Assembly: GCF_002860355.1 (NCBI RefSeq)
Contig: NZ_NMWU01000006.1
Location: 1 to 62,426, forward strand
Length of the DNA: 62,426 nt
Reading direction: 5' to 3'
DNA from: Bifidobacterium margollesii
GTDB lineage: Bacteria; Actinomycetota; Actinomycetes; Actinomycetales; Bifidobacteriaceae
The stretch's first letter is position 1, and each line of letters starts with the position of its first letter. The notes beneath the pieces were generated by a model. The model was not told the DNA's origin. It was given only the letters and a program-made list of their open reading frames with translations, and did no database searches. Position numbers and translations under genes: made by a program. Positions 1-10,200 of the stretch are shown in pieces.

Positions 1-477
1 CTGCCTGAGGTCCAGCGCCTTCTGGGGTTTGGCGTAGATCCACTGGTAGAGGCACTCGTGGCTTATCCGCATGCGCGGGTCGTCGGGCCATTCGATTTTG
101 AGCCGTCCCTCGATCAGCTCCGGCGTCCATCCCTTGCGCAGCGCGTCCATCACCCAGGAGAGCAGCGGGTCGTACGCCATGCGCAGGGGCTTGCGCGACC
201 TGCGGGCGCGGGTCTCGGCCTTGCGCTGCGCGGTCAGGGCCGAGTAGAACGGGCGCGCGGTCCATGCGCCCGTCTTCAGGCGTTTCGGCCTGTACGGACG
301 GTAGGAGTCGTTCTCGTTGGACGCGAACCACAGGCCGCGCCTCAGCTCGCGGCTGACCGTGGACTTGTCCCGGCCGATCCTCAGGGCGATCTGGCGCACG
401 CCGAGCCCCTCTCGGTTCCTCAGTTCGTCGATCCGGACTCGTTCCTCGGCCGACAGGTGGGAATACACTTTCGTCAT
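1..477 (-). mobile_element. IS30-family transposase, N-terminal part (cut by window edge)
   Basis: The reading frame starts at ATG 477 and runs off the left edge with no stop. The product starts MTKVYSHLSAEERVRIDELR and continues with an IS30-type helix-turn-helix (IALRIGRDKSTVSRELRRG) and the segment LRKGWTPELIEGRLK, both typical of the N-terminal DNA-binding region of IS30 transposases. The catalytic DDE domain lies outside the window. The end of the element lies between this gene and about position 565, inside the 3' end of the neighbouring res gene, so this IS probably truncated res. The family call is secure; the individual IS name is not assignable. Confidence 0.85.
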
Positions 478-523
478 GGGCGCAGCACTTTCTCTTCGGT
501 TGTGGACTTGAACACTTCCAACC

Positions 524-2638
524 TTAGACAGGTGTTGCGCTTCTATTTAGAACCCGGGCGCTGAACGTGATCGAGTCCCTGCCGGCATGCGCCGGTCCAA
601 GCCGTTCGGCAGGCACACTGACATGAGTGAAGAACGCGTTGTCCACGGTGAGCGGCCGCTTGCGCAGGTCGGCGGCGATGTCCTTCTGCAACGATTCGGC
701 GAACGATTCGTAGCTTTCCGAGGCGATGACCGTGAGCAGGTTGACGTCCTGCACCTGCGATTCGCCAAGCACGTTGACGTCCTGTCTCACGCCATCCCTG
801 TTCACGCACAGTCGCAGTCCGCGTCCGACTTCCTGCCGTTTGCCGACTTCCGAATCGGAATGCTTGAGCGTGCAGATCTGGAATACGTTGGGGTTGTCCC
901 ATCCTTCACGCAACGCCGAATGACTGAAAATGAACCGGGTGGGTTCCTCGAAGCTCAGCAGTCGCTCCTTGTCTTTCAGAATCAGATCGTAGGCGCTGAT
1001 GTCGTCGCTTTCGTCTCGTCCGCGTTTGATCTTCGAGTCGATCATGCGATGATGCTTGTCGATGCTGAAGTATCCCTGATGCACGTCCTTGCCCCAGGTG
1101 CGACGCAGGAAATCCATGTAGCCGTGACCGTCGTCGATTCGTCCGTCGAGGAACCATTGCACGCAACGATCGTATTCCTCTTCGAACATGGTGGCGTATT
1201 CGCCGGGGACCGCATTGCCGTCATCGTCGTATCGACGGTATTTGACCACTTCGTCGATGAAGAACAGACTGAGGCACTTGATGCCCCGTGCCCACAGGTG
1301 CTCCTCCTTCTGCAGGTGACTGAGGATGGTTTCGCGAATCTGGATTCGACGAAGGTCACGTTCGGAACCGTCGTTGAGGATTTCACCTTTACGCAGCACA
1401 GTTCCGTTCATGAACCGTACGTACCCCAGCTCGTTGCCGTCCAACCCGTCCGGCACGATGCCGTCCGGGGCGATGCGCCAGCCGTCGCGGTATGCTTCAA
1501 GTTCCCGTGATGCCGTATACAGGTCGTCACCGACGTCGAATACGCCGGACGCCACGCCCACATTGCCTGCGGCGGTGAGACGCTTGTATTCGATGCGGGC
1601 CCTCGGCGGCTTGCTGGCGCTGACGATGATGTCCTGCAGATACAGGTAGCCGTCGGTGCCTCGCATGTTGTTCAGCTCGAAGCCCTTGACCTCGATGCGT
1701 TTGACCAGACGCTGGTTGTAGGCGTCCAATGCGTCGAGCGAATAGACGAGATCATGGTGGATCTTGTGCGTGGCGGAATAGTTCAGCGTGAACAGCGGTT
1801 TGAAGAGGTCGATGCCGTTCTGCGTGGCTTTGCCTCCCATTTTCTGCGGTTCGTCGAGAATGATGATGGGACGTGTGGCGGCGATCACGTCGATGGGTTT
1901 GCGCGAGCCGAATTCGTCGCGCTCGGAGAAGATGATGCGCGACTCCTTGCTGCGCCCGCCCTCCTTCATTGAGGTGTTGAACGCCTGCATGTTGATGATC
2001 ATCACGGCGATATCTGGCGAGGATGCGAAGAAGTCGAGCTGGGTGAGGTTCGACGAATCATAGACGAACCATGCGAGTCGTTTGCCGTAGCCTTGGGTGC
2101 CGTCCATGCCGGACGTGTAGAAGTAGTCGGCCGTGGTGCGCAGGGATTTCGCCACGCCTTCGCGGATGGCGATGGACGGCACCACGATGATGAACTTCGA
2201 CCAGCCGTACCGGCGGTTGAGTTCGAAGATGGTCTTGGTGTAGACGAACGTCTTGCCGGTGCCGGTCTCCATTTCCACGTCGAGTTCCACACCGCCGTGC
2301 CCCCGGCACAGGTTCGGGGATTCCACGAGGTTCTGCCGCCGTTGGATGCCGTGGATGTTGCTCAGCAGCTGATCGCCGTTGAGTTCGATGTCGGCGTTGC
2401 GGTAGCCGGTGTCGTCAGCGTCGTCGAAATCAGGCTGCTTCGGTTCGGAGGCATCGCCGAAGTCGGCGTCGAGCGCTCCCTGCGTCATCTCGGGAACCGT
2501 GGCGAACACGCGCGTCGGACGCACGCCAAGGTCGCGGATGTAGCTCATGCCGACATGCGGGGGCTGTCCTTCGAACACGTCGCATACGGCGTTCGCGGCA
2601 TCCGTCTGATACTGGTATTGGGAGAACCTAAAGCGCAT
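524..2638 (-). CDS. res: Type III restriction enzyme subunit Res, C-terminus lost to IS30 insertion
   Basis: Helicase/nuclease partner of the Mod methyltransferase, which cuts unmodified DNA after ATP-driven translocation. The 704-residue product shows SF2 helicase motifs: METGTGKT (Walker A), DEPQKMGG (motif II), FSHSALREGWDNPNV (motif V region) and RQEVGRGLRL (motif VI). Full Res proteins are about 900-1000 residues and end in a PD-(D/E)XK nuclease domain, which is missing here. The last residues (LNRSATPV) read through sequence belonging to the end of the adjacent IS30 element, so the authentic gene stops being readable near position 565. ATG 2638 overlaps the mod stop by one base (TGATG), so the two are translationally coupled. 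Helicase activity may remain, but restriction is probably lost. Confidence 0.85.
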   Translation of the reverse strand: MRFRFSQYQYQTDAANAVCDVFEGQPPHVGMSYIRDLGVRPTRVFATVPEMTQGALDADFGDASEPKQPDFDDADDTGYRNADIELNGDQLLSNIHGIQRRQNLVESPNLCRGHGGVELDVEMETGTGKTFVYTKTIFELNRRYGWSKFIIVVPSIAIREGVAKSLRTTADYFYTSGMDGTQGYGKRLAWFVYDSSNLTQLDFFASSPDIAVMIINMQAFNTSMKEGGRSKESRIIFSERDEFGSRKPIDVIAATRPIIILDEPQKMGGKATQNGIDLFKPLFTLNYSATHKIHHDLVYSLDALDAYNQRLVKRIEVKGFELNNMRGTDGYLYLQDIIVSASKPPRARIEYKRLTAAGNVGVASGVFDVGDDLYTASRELEAYRDGWRIAPDGIVPDGLDGNELGYVRFMNGTVLRKGEILNDGSERDLRRIQIRETILSHLQKEEHLWARGIKCLSLFFIDEVVKYRRYDDDGNAVPGEYATMFEEEYDRCVQWFLDGRIDDGHGYMDFLRRTWGKDVHQGYFSIDKHHRMIDSKIKRGRDESDDISAYDLILKDKERLLSFEEPTRFIFSHSALREGWDNPNVFQICTLKHSDSEVGKRQEVGRGLRLCVNRDGVRQDVNVLGESQVQDVNLLTVIASESYESFAESLQKDIAADLRKRPLTVDNAFFTHVSVPAERLGPAHAGRDSITFSARVLNRSATPV

Positions 2639-4591
2639 CAGATCACCCTCACCTGCGTGGCACCCTGTTCGGCATTGGCGGCCTGTTTGAAGATCTCGGC
2701 GAAGTTCGTGACCGTCTGGCTGTTCTTCAGACCGGACTCCCCCACCACCGCATACGACGGCCTCGGGTCAAGCTCGGCCATGCCATGCAGCACCGATTCG
2801 GGGATGTCCTTATCGAAGCAGGCGACGAGCTGGCCGCCGTTCACCGAATACACGGTATGCTCGGCAAATGCCGGCCCATCCAACACTTCGATGGAGGAAT
2901 CATAGGGCAGCTGGAATGATGGCAGGCATTCGAACAGTTTGTCGAGGGCGCTGCGCCCCGGCTTGGCAACGTCGATCATGCTGTCGAGCATGTCCTGCGT
3001 CACCTCGGTCGGTGGCTGGTTCACATCGCGATAGTTTGAATCCTCCACACGTAGCACACGGAAGCCGATGTCCGGCACCCGCTTTGGCTCGGCGCCAAGC
3101 TCCAACTGCTCGTTCGACTTCTCCACCTCGGCCTTGATCTTCCCGCCAGCGCGACGGATGCGCTCCTCACCAATCTCGCAGATGGTGTGGTAGCCAGACT
3201 TCGCCGCCTCCGACTTCTCGTCGCACACCTCCGGCAGCTGCACCATGATGAACTTGCGATTGCCGCCGTCCTCGGCATTGAGCTTCATCACCGCATGGGC
3301 CGTGGTCGCCGACCCGGAAAAGAAATCAAGAATCAGGGAATCGCTGCATGTCCCTTGCTTAGTTAAGAAACGTATCAACTCAACAGGCTTAGGGAAATCA
3401 AATATTTTCCCCTCGAAAATTGCAGAAAGCTCACGAGTTCCATCGGTCGTAAAACCGACATTTTCAGAGTTAAGCCACGTAGAAGCAGCAGTCGTAATCG
3501 AACGCAAATCAGAAAGGAACTTTTTCTCACGTGGTCTTCCACCAATAGAATTTGGCCACAAAATACGGTTTTCGTCTATCATCTTTGCAATAGTGTCTTT
3601 AGATTTCGACCATCCACGTTTAGGATTAGGCGGATATACGTCTCCGTTTTCCGGATTTACAATATCGAAATGTAAATTTGGACGCTGGGATGCATTTGCC
3701 AACCCAGAGAGATCAATACTAGCCCACGGACCACGTGGATCATTATCTGGGTTTTTGTACTTCCCAACGTCGATAGGAACACCGGTCAGAACGATATCAG
3801 GCTTTTTGGCATACACAAGAATACTTTCCGTATCAGGAGAAAGACGTGTCGCATTACGACTATCGGCATTCTGGCGCCGATGCCACTGAAATACTCCAAT
3901 TCTCTGCACATCACCGTATATCTCATTGCAAAGATTCAGCATATTATTCAATTCATTGTCATCAATGCTGATGAAAATCACACCGTCATCGGAAAGCAAA
4001 TCCCTCGCCAGCAGAAGGCGCGGATATATCATGCTGCACCAGTCGGAGTGGAAACGACCATTGGATTCAGGGTTGGCGACGAGCCATCCTCCTTCGTCAC
4101 TGTACTCGCCGTTACCGTCGTTGTATTCGTCGGCACCCCGCTTGAAATCGTCATGGTAGATGAAATCATGCCCGGTGTTGTACGGCGGGTCGATGTAGAT
4201 CATCTTGATCTTGCCGGCATAGGTTTCGCGCAGAATCTTCAATGCGTCGAGATTGTCGCCTTCGATGTAGAGGTTATGGGTGCCATCCCAGTTCTTGCTG
4301 CGCTCCTTGATCGGACGCATGGTTTTGGCGATCGGTCGGCGCGCTTCCTCCTTGGCCGCGCGCTTACCGGGCCAGGTGAACCGGTAGCGTTCGCGAGCGC
4401 CTTCTGCCACGTCGCCGAGGTTTTCCCGTAGTGCGTCGAAGTCCACCGTTTTCCTGGCTTGTCCGGTGGCGGGGTCTTTGACTTCGGTGGCCACATTCGG
4501 GAACAGTGCGATGAGTTTCTCGATGTTCTCTTCCGTGAGATCCGGAGTCGCCGACTCAATGCGATTTAGGGGGGGGGGCTGCTTGGTTCAT
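2638..4591 (-). CDS. mod: Type III DNA adenine methyltransferase Mod, frameshifted at a poly-C tract (phase-OFF)
   Basis: Beta-class N6-adenine methyltransferase. DPPYNTG (motif IV) comes first, then a long target-recognition region, then FFSGSATTAHAVM (motif I), the type III order. The best start is ATG 4591, nine bases after AAGGAG. Just downstream lies a run of ten C (minus strand). With ten C, translation from ATG 4591 gives an 11-residue peptide and stops. With nine or twelve C it would join the main frame, giving about 650 residues and adding an N-terminal stretch (LTEENIEKLIALFPN) that resembles Mod N-termini. As printed, the main frame is open only from GTG 4494 (618 residues), without a clear ribosome site. 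The central recognition region is distinctly AT-richer than its flanks. Confidence 0.85.
4569..4578. repeat. Homopolymeric G10 (C10 on coding strand) tract in the 5' end of mod
   Basis: Ten consecutive G on the plus strand, that is ten C in the mod coding strand, 13 bases after its ATG. Tracts of this kind vary in length by slipped-strand mispairing and switch genes on and off. Its place between a strong ribosome site and the conserved Mod N-terminal sequence is the layout of phase-variable type III mod genes in host-adapted bacteria. A sequencing or assembly error of one base cannot be ruled out from the sequence alone. Confidence 0.85.
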
Positions 4592-4645
4592 GGTGTATTG
4601 CTCCTTGTACGGCTTGTCTTGGCGACGATGGTTTGCGTTTCTGTG

Positions 4646-5839
4646 TTATTCGTTGAAACGAGTGTTGACATGCAGTGTCAGTTGAGGACGCTCCTGCGTA
4701 CGGGCGTTTCCTTGTAGACCGCCATTGCCATCCGATACGGCGAGGATGGTGCCGAATGAGAGGTCGTGCAGTTCCCGTACGGTCAGTCCCGTCTCCTCAC
4801 TGATGGTTCCGGGGAAAACCCTCTTGCTGCGATTGGTCCGTTCGACGAACGAGAACACCTCGGAGCGTTCCCTCGCAATGCCGCCGGGCTCCGCTGCACG
4901 GTAGCCCTTCGCCGTCAACGCGGAGCATGTTCGACGGTACTCCCAATCGGAAAGACGTCCCAATTCGTGTGCGCGACGTGCCATCGCCATGGCGGACACC
5001 TTGAAATAGCGTTTGCCCTTGAGAATGTCGGCAACACCCGCATGGCATGGCACGACTGCCTTCACCCTCCGTTCCGGCATGAGCAGATTCGCGGCGAACT
5101 CATGCGCTTCCGCCTCGACATCACGGCTATTCGCGTCCTCAGACATCGAGTCGACATGCAACAGCAAATGCCCGATCTCATGGGCGATATCAAATCGCGC
5201 ACGTTCCGCCGTCTTCGCAGTATCAACGGCCACATACGGTACACCGTCGAACATGAAACTGAAAGCATCCACTTCCTTGCCCACAGGAGGAAGACTGAAC
5301 AGACGGACACCATGCGCTTCGGCAAGTTCGGTCATGGCAGGCAGGGGATTCTCCCCATACCCCCAATCGCCGCGCAATGCATCCGCGGCCTCCCGCGGAG
5401 TCCAGCCCATGTCACCACCAATCGGCAGCAAACAGTCAGGCAGACGAAAATGCCGTTCTATCCAGTGGAAAAACAACAAGGCATTCCGCCCATGCCCCAC
5501 GGCCGATCTACGCTGTCTCACCGTGGATTTGCGCAACGATCTGAACCATACCTGGGATTCCGTCAGATCCTCGATCAATGGAGCATCCGGCAATACGGTG
5601 AAGAAAGACGGGACAACGCCCAGTTCGTCGGCAAGCAATGCCGATTGGGATGACGGCGCCCCGTTCTCCTCGTAGTTGGCGACGGTTCGGGACGTTACCC
5701 CCAGCCGTTCGGCAAGCTGCACCTTACTGAGCCCTGCGGTTTCCCGTGCACACCGAATACGTTCCGGATCAAGGGATAGGCGAACGTCGTCAACGCGCGG
5801 AAATGGCGACGGCAGTGTCGTCACCCTCGTTGCGCCCAT
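4646..5839 (-). CDS. XRE-type HTH plus ImmA/IrrE metallopeptidase protein
   Basis: The 397-residue product has an XRE helix-turn-helix at residues about 26-75 (IRCARETAGLSKVQLAERLG) and an ImmA/IrrE-type domain with the zinc motif HEIGH at about 220-224, followed by EAEAHEFAANLLMP, which supplies the third ligand. Proteins of this family bind DNA and cleave or relieve partner repressors in mobile elements and stress loci. I chose ATG 5839 because GGAGG lies nine bases upstream; the gene then overlaps the 3' end of the upstream gene by 50 bases. It sits inside the restriction-modification gene run, 54 bases upstream of the mod start, which suggests it regulates the island. That role is inferred. 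Confidence 0.8.
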   Translation of the reverse strand: MGATRVTTLPSPFPRVDDVRLSLDPERIRCARETAGLSKVQLAERLGVTSRTVANYEENGAPSSQSALLADELGVVPSFFTVLPDAPLIEDLTESQVWFRSLRKSTVRQRRSAVGHGRNALLFFHWIERHFRLPDCLLPIGGDMGWTPREAADALRGDWGYGENPLPAMTELAEAHGVRLFSLPPVGKEVDAFSFMFDGVPYVAVDTAKTAERARFDIAHEIGHLLLHVDSMSEDANSRDVEAEAHEFAANLLMPERRVKAVVPCHAGVADILKGKRYFKVSAMAMARRAHELGRLSDWEYRRTCSALTAKGYRAAEPGGIARERSEVFSFVERTNRSKRVFPGTISEETGLTVRELHDLSFGTILAVSDGNGGLQGNARTQERPQLTLHVNTRFNE

Positions 5840-6482
5840 CGTCACGAACCTCCACAATTCGGCTATCGATGCCGGTTTCACCAAGCACGATACGTTTGTC
5901 CCATCCCAAAATCTTACCGTCATCAGTCACACCAATCGGCAATGACACCTCGAGGCTGACATGCCGATCGTCGACATCGCGATGAAACAGCAGCAGCCAC
6001 AGCGTCTGCGGACGCGCTTCGGCCTCCGCGGACAGTTCGTCAAAGCTGAGCTGCTCCGGTTCCTCTGCCGCATTGTTGTTCTGAAGTTCCAGCACAGTGA
6101 CGACCCCAAGCTTGTTCTTGGGCTGCGGCACCCCTTCGATCACGCCGGTAGAGGCATTGCCTTGTTTGAAAGCGAAAGCGAGCCCATCCGTGCGACGGGC
6201 TCGCGGCGAGGTCTTGTTGTCGGCCTCCCTGTTGGCGCTCCACCCATCGAGCATATCCACTTCCTCACGGACGGCTTCGACAAAGCGATGATAGAATCGC
6301 GCTCCCGGAGCGCTGAGCTGCGAGTGCAGATCACTGGTCTCCCGCGCTTCGCGCAGAGCAGCAATTGCGGCATTACGCAAAACATCCGCTGAGAAACCGA
6401 AAATTCGACTGAATTCCCGTTCAGCCAACTTATTCGTGAAAATACGCACATTATCACTGAAATCAGGCTGAATCGACATCAT
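5790..6482 (-). CDS. Hypothetical protein in the defence island
   Basis: A 230-residue soluble protein with no signal peptide, membrane segment or motif I recognise. It starts at ATG 6482 or the adjacent ATG 6479, behind GAGAGGAG, so the second ATG has the better spacing. It is mixed alpha/beta in appearance, with acidic and polar stretches. It lies between the DUF4391 gene and the XRE-ImmA gene, overlapping the latter, so it is very likely co-transcribed and functionally tied to that protein. A substrate or partner of the ImmA-like protease would fit the context, but nothing in the sequence proves it. Confidence 0.75.
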   Translation of the reverse strand: MMSIQPDFSDNVRIFTNKLAEREFSRIFGFSADVLRNAAIAALREARETSDLHSQLSAPGARFYHRFVEAVREEVDMLDGWSANREADNKTSPRARRTDGLAFAFKQGNASTGVIEGVPQPKNKLGVVTVLELQNNNAAEEPEQLSFDELSAEAEARPQTLWLLLFHRDVDDRHVSLEVSLPIGVTDDGKILGWDKRIVLGETGIDSRIVEVRDDGRNEGDDTAVAISAR

Positions 6483-6515
6483 CAGCTCCTCTCAATTGTG
6501 TAGGAAACCAGAAAA

Positions 6516-7247
6516 CTATGTCAGGTTATCACACTCCAGATTTTTACGTTTCAGTCGAGCCTCCTGCAACTGATTCCACAGTTCGTTGCGTTTGACGATC
6601 TGCCTGGTTCGGTTATGGGCCTTCTGCAGACGTTCGATCTCCCGGGTCAATTCCACCATCCTGTGCTTCACCGCTATTCGGTGGTCCACCCGTTCAGGAT
6701 TCGTATCACCGAGAATGATCTGCGCGCACATGGCGTTCCATGCGGCATCCAGATTCAGGGGATCAAGCCTGACGTGAATGCGGGATGCCTCCTCCGGCTC
6801 TCCGGCGTATACGCGACCCTCCATCAGCCCCTGCGCAACGTTCGCGCTGCGGAACACCGCCAGCGTGCAGACATCCCGCCGAACGCAGACGAATAGGAGG
6901 CGAGCCCTCTGCCGACTCTGTTCGCCATACACCCGCGCGATATGTTCCAGCACTTCGATCGGCAGCCTGTCCTGCTTCAGCTCCACACCCATCACGTAGA
7001 TCGCCGTCACGGAATCCCCTGCGGTAATACCGGTGGACGATTGGCTGATCTGGGCGAGCATGACGAACGACTCCACCTCATCCGTGAAGCGTCGCCGCAA
7101 CCGTGCCGTCATATTCGCATGGCGATAAAAGCCATCCTTGGGCAGTCGTGCTCTCGTCGCCGGCACGGCCGTGGTGCTGGGCAGTCCGAGGGTCATGGCG
7201 GTCACCTGCCCGCAGGATGCCTTGCCCTCACCGACCTTGACCATCAT
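6516..7247 (-). CDS. DUF4391 domain protein
   Basis: A 243-residue protein matching my memory of the DUF4391 family: LPKDGFYRHANMTARLRRRF near the N-terminus, then GVELKQDRLPIEVLEHIARV, then a helical and probably coiled C-terminal tail (MVELTREIERLQKAHNRTRQ). Members recur beside an SNF2-like helicase and type III mod/res genes, as here; their biochemical role is not known to me. The start at ATG 7247 overlaps the helicase stop as ATGA and has GAGG five bases upstream, so it is translationally coupled to the helicase. An earlier in-frame codon at 7280 is less likely. Confidence 0.8.
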   Translation of the reverse strand: MMVKVGEGKASCGQVTAMTLGLPSTTAVPATRARLPKDGFYRHANMTARLRRRFTDEVESFVMLAQISQSSTGITAGDSVTAIYVMGVELKQDRLPIEVLEHIARVYGEQSRQRARLLFVCVRRDVCTLAVFRSANVAQGLMEGRVYAGEPEEASRIHVRLDPLNLDAAWNAMCAQIILGDTNPERVDHRIAVKHRMVELTREIERLQKAHNRTRQIVKRNELWNQLQEARLKRKNLECDNLT

Positions 7248-10200
7248 GCAGCCTCTTTCGGACGGATCACCAGAAAGCACACCAGCTCGAAATCATCAAG
7301 CCCCTGTACTCCGGCGTCGAGGAAATCACCCAGCCCCGTGGCGAGAAAGCTTTGCGCGGCGGTCTGTTCGTCCTGTTCGACGATGCTGGCCACCGCATCC
7401 TGCAGCAGTTGGGAGGCATGGCTCATATCCCGGCCGCCATGGGTACGCCGGTTGTACCGTCGACACAGCCGCTCATCTGGCTCGACCTTGCCACGGCACA
7501 GCATTCGCATCACATCAAGACACGCCTTGGGCTCCAGATAGCCGTGCACGATCGTGCCATCGTCGCGGACCTGCACGAGATAATACGGGTGGATTCGATT
7601 GCGCCCTTCGGCGTTCACCGCCTCATTCACGTTGCGAAGTACGAACATGATGCCCGGCTCATCGCCCTCCACCACCGCGTCAATGCCGGTCGGCATGTGG
7701 TCGACGTCCGGATTACGCTTGTGATAGCCGATCAGATCCATGCGGAATTCGTTCAGACCAAGATCGGTGATGCTGATGCTGCCTTCCACGTCCTCCAGAT
7801 CGGGAACCTCATCGCGCATCTGCCTGAGCTGCTTCTCACGGTATTCAAGATCGTCGCGCCGATCATCGCTCAACGGATTATCGTTGCCCGTGGAGGCAAG
7901 AACACCCGCCTTCATACGGGCCTCCACACGATCCTTAAGCCGCAGATACTTGTCCAACGCCATGTCCGGCCAGTAATTGACCAACTGGATGCATTCGTTC
8001 CTCGACCCGATACGATCCACGCGGCCGAACCGCTGTACGATGCGCACCGGATTCCAATGAATGTCGTAGTTGACCATCATGTCGCAGTCCTGCAGGTTCT
8101 GGCCTTCGGAAATGCAGTCCGTAGCGATGAGGATGTCGATGTCCTGCCCGTCCAACCCTTGCGCGATCTTGTCGCGCTCCTTTGAAATCGGCGAGAAGCA
8201 GGCGAGAATATCGCTCATGTCTCCCCCGACCTTCTTCAACGTGCACCGGCCCGGCCGGGCCCCGGTCACCTCCGCGGTCTGCATGCCGAGTGTCTTCGCG
8301 TAGACGCTTACCTGTTCATACAGGTAGTCCGCGGTATCGGCGAACGCAGTGAACACCAGCACCTTGCGGTTGCCGGGATTGATAGGATGCTCGACCTTGT
8401 CACGAATCGTCCTATAGAGCTGGTGCAGTTTCGCATCATGCTCGGGATCGATGTCACCGACCATACGCAGTAGATCATGGATGACGTGAATATCGTGGTT
8501 GATGTACCGGCGCCAATCCTTCCAGTTCATGTCGGCAAGCAGAAAACGGTTCTTGCCCTGAGTGGTGAATTCACGCGTATCGAACTCCATCTGCTCGGCA
8601 TCATCCTGATCGAGGTCGAAGCCATCGTCGAACCGACCGGCATCAATGCCGGACACCATACTCAGATCGCGATGTTCGGCACGATACCGCTCATACCGGT
8701 CGATCACCGCAACGGTATGCTCCATATAGCCAAGCACGCGTTTCAACGTTACGCGGAACGAATGCACGCTGCTTTCAAATCGTTTGAGCAGATTCGTGGC
8801 CATAAGCTTACGAACCCCGGTCTCACGGCCGGTGGTGGTCAGGCTGACATCCTCGTCCTTGAAATACTTGGCCCTCCGGGAATCCAGAAGGAATTCGGAC
8901 GGCATGTACAATGCCAGACCGAGCTCATCCAGCTTGTCGTAGATCTCGTCATAGGAAACCCGGTCCTCCCGCGTGGAGAGCTTCGGCTGCACGCTGATCG
9001 GCTTGAGCCGCCGGGGGAACCTGCCAATGGCGTTCATATCGTAATAGCGTTGGATATGCCGCCGGCTGCGCGCCACCGTCACCTGATCAAGCACCTTGAA
9101 GAAATCGAAGTCCAGACGATCCATCAGGTTCGTCGTCGTTCGTTCATTCGCATCCAGCTTCGACCATGCCGTATACGCCTTCTGAGCGTTTCTGAACACA
9201 CTGTCGATGTCGGTGGACAGCCCCAGTTTCGCGGCCCAATCGTCGTCATTGCCCTCATAGGCCAAGGCGAGCTGATTCTCCAGATCCCGGAAACGATTGT
9301 TCACCGGCGTGGCGGAAAGCATCAACACCTTGGTACGCACGCCATTATGGATAACCCTATCCAGCAGTTTGGCGTACCGGTTCTCCCTGTCATCGGTCTT
9401 GGCTGCGGAATCCAAACCGTTGCGGAAGTTATGCGATTCGTCGATCACTACCAGATCGTAGTTGCCCCAGTTGATGCGTTCAATGGGAATGCCCGCCGCG
9501 GAAGGACCCTTCGACCGGCTCAGATCGGTGTGGTACAGCACGTCGTATCGCAGATGATCGTCGACCAGAGGATTGTTGATCGCATTGGCCGTGTACGTCA
9601 ACCAATTATCCTGCAGCTTCTTCGGACACAACACCAGCACGTTGCGGTTGCGAGACTCGAAATACTTGATCACAGCCAGCGCAGTGAAGGTCTTGCCGAG
9701 ACCGACCGAATCGGCGAGAATGCAACCGTTATAGGTCTCCAGTTTGTTGATGATGGCGAGCGCGGCGTCCTTCTGGAAGTCGTACAGCATATTCCATACG
9801 CGGCTTTCACGGAATCCCGTGCCTTCCTTGGGCAGTACGTCGTCGTCGATGTCTTCGAGGAATTCGCTGAAAATGCGGTATAGCGCCATGTAGTACACGA
9901 GTTCCGGCGGATTCTCCTGATACATGCGTTCGATGCCGTCGATCACCGCACTCGTCACATCGTGCAGATTTCCACCATTCCACGCTTGATCGAACTGCTG
10001 TAGCAGGCCGCGGGTCTGCGTCGCTTCCAATTTGACGCAGCCCGGCGAAGCCGAAGCGTGTCTGGTCGTGCCCAATTGGGTGGTCGAGAACTCGTTGAAC
10101 GGCATATATCCCACGGTCGTATCGGCACCAGTGCCGGCGTCATGACCTTCCACGGCAAGGAACTGACTGAAACCGCCTTCATCGTCGGGCGACATAAACG

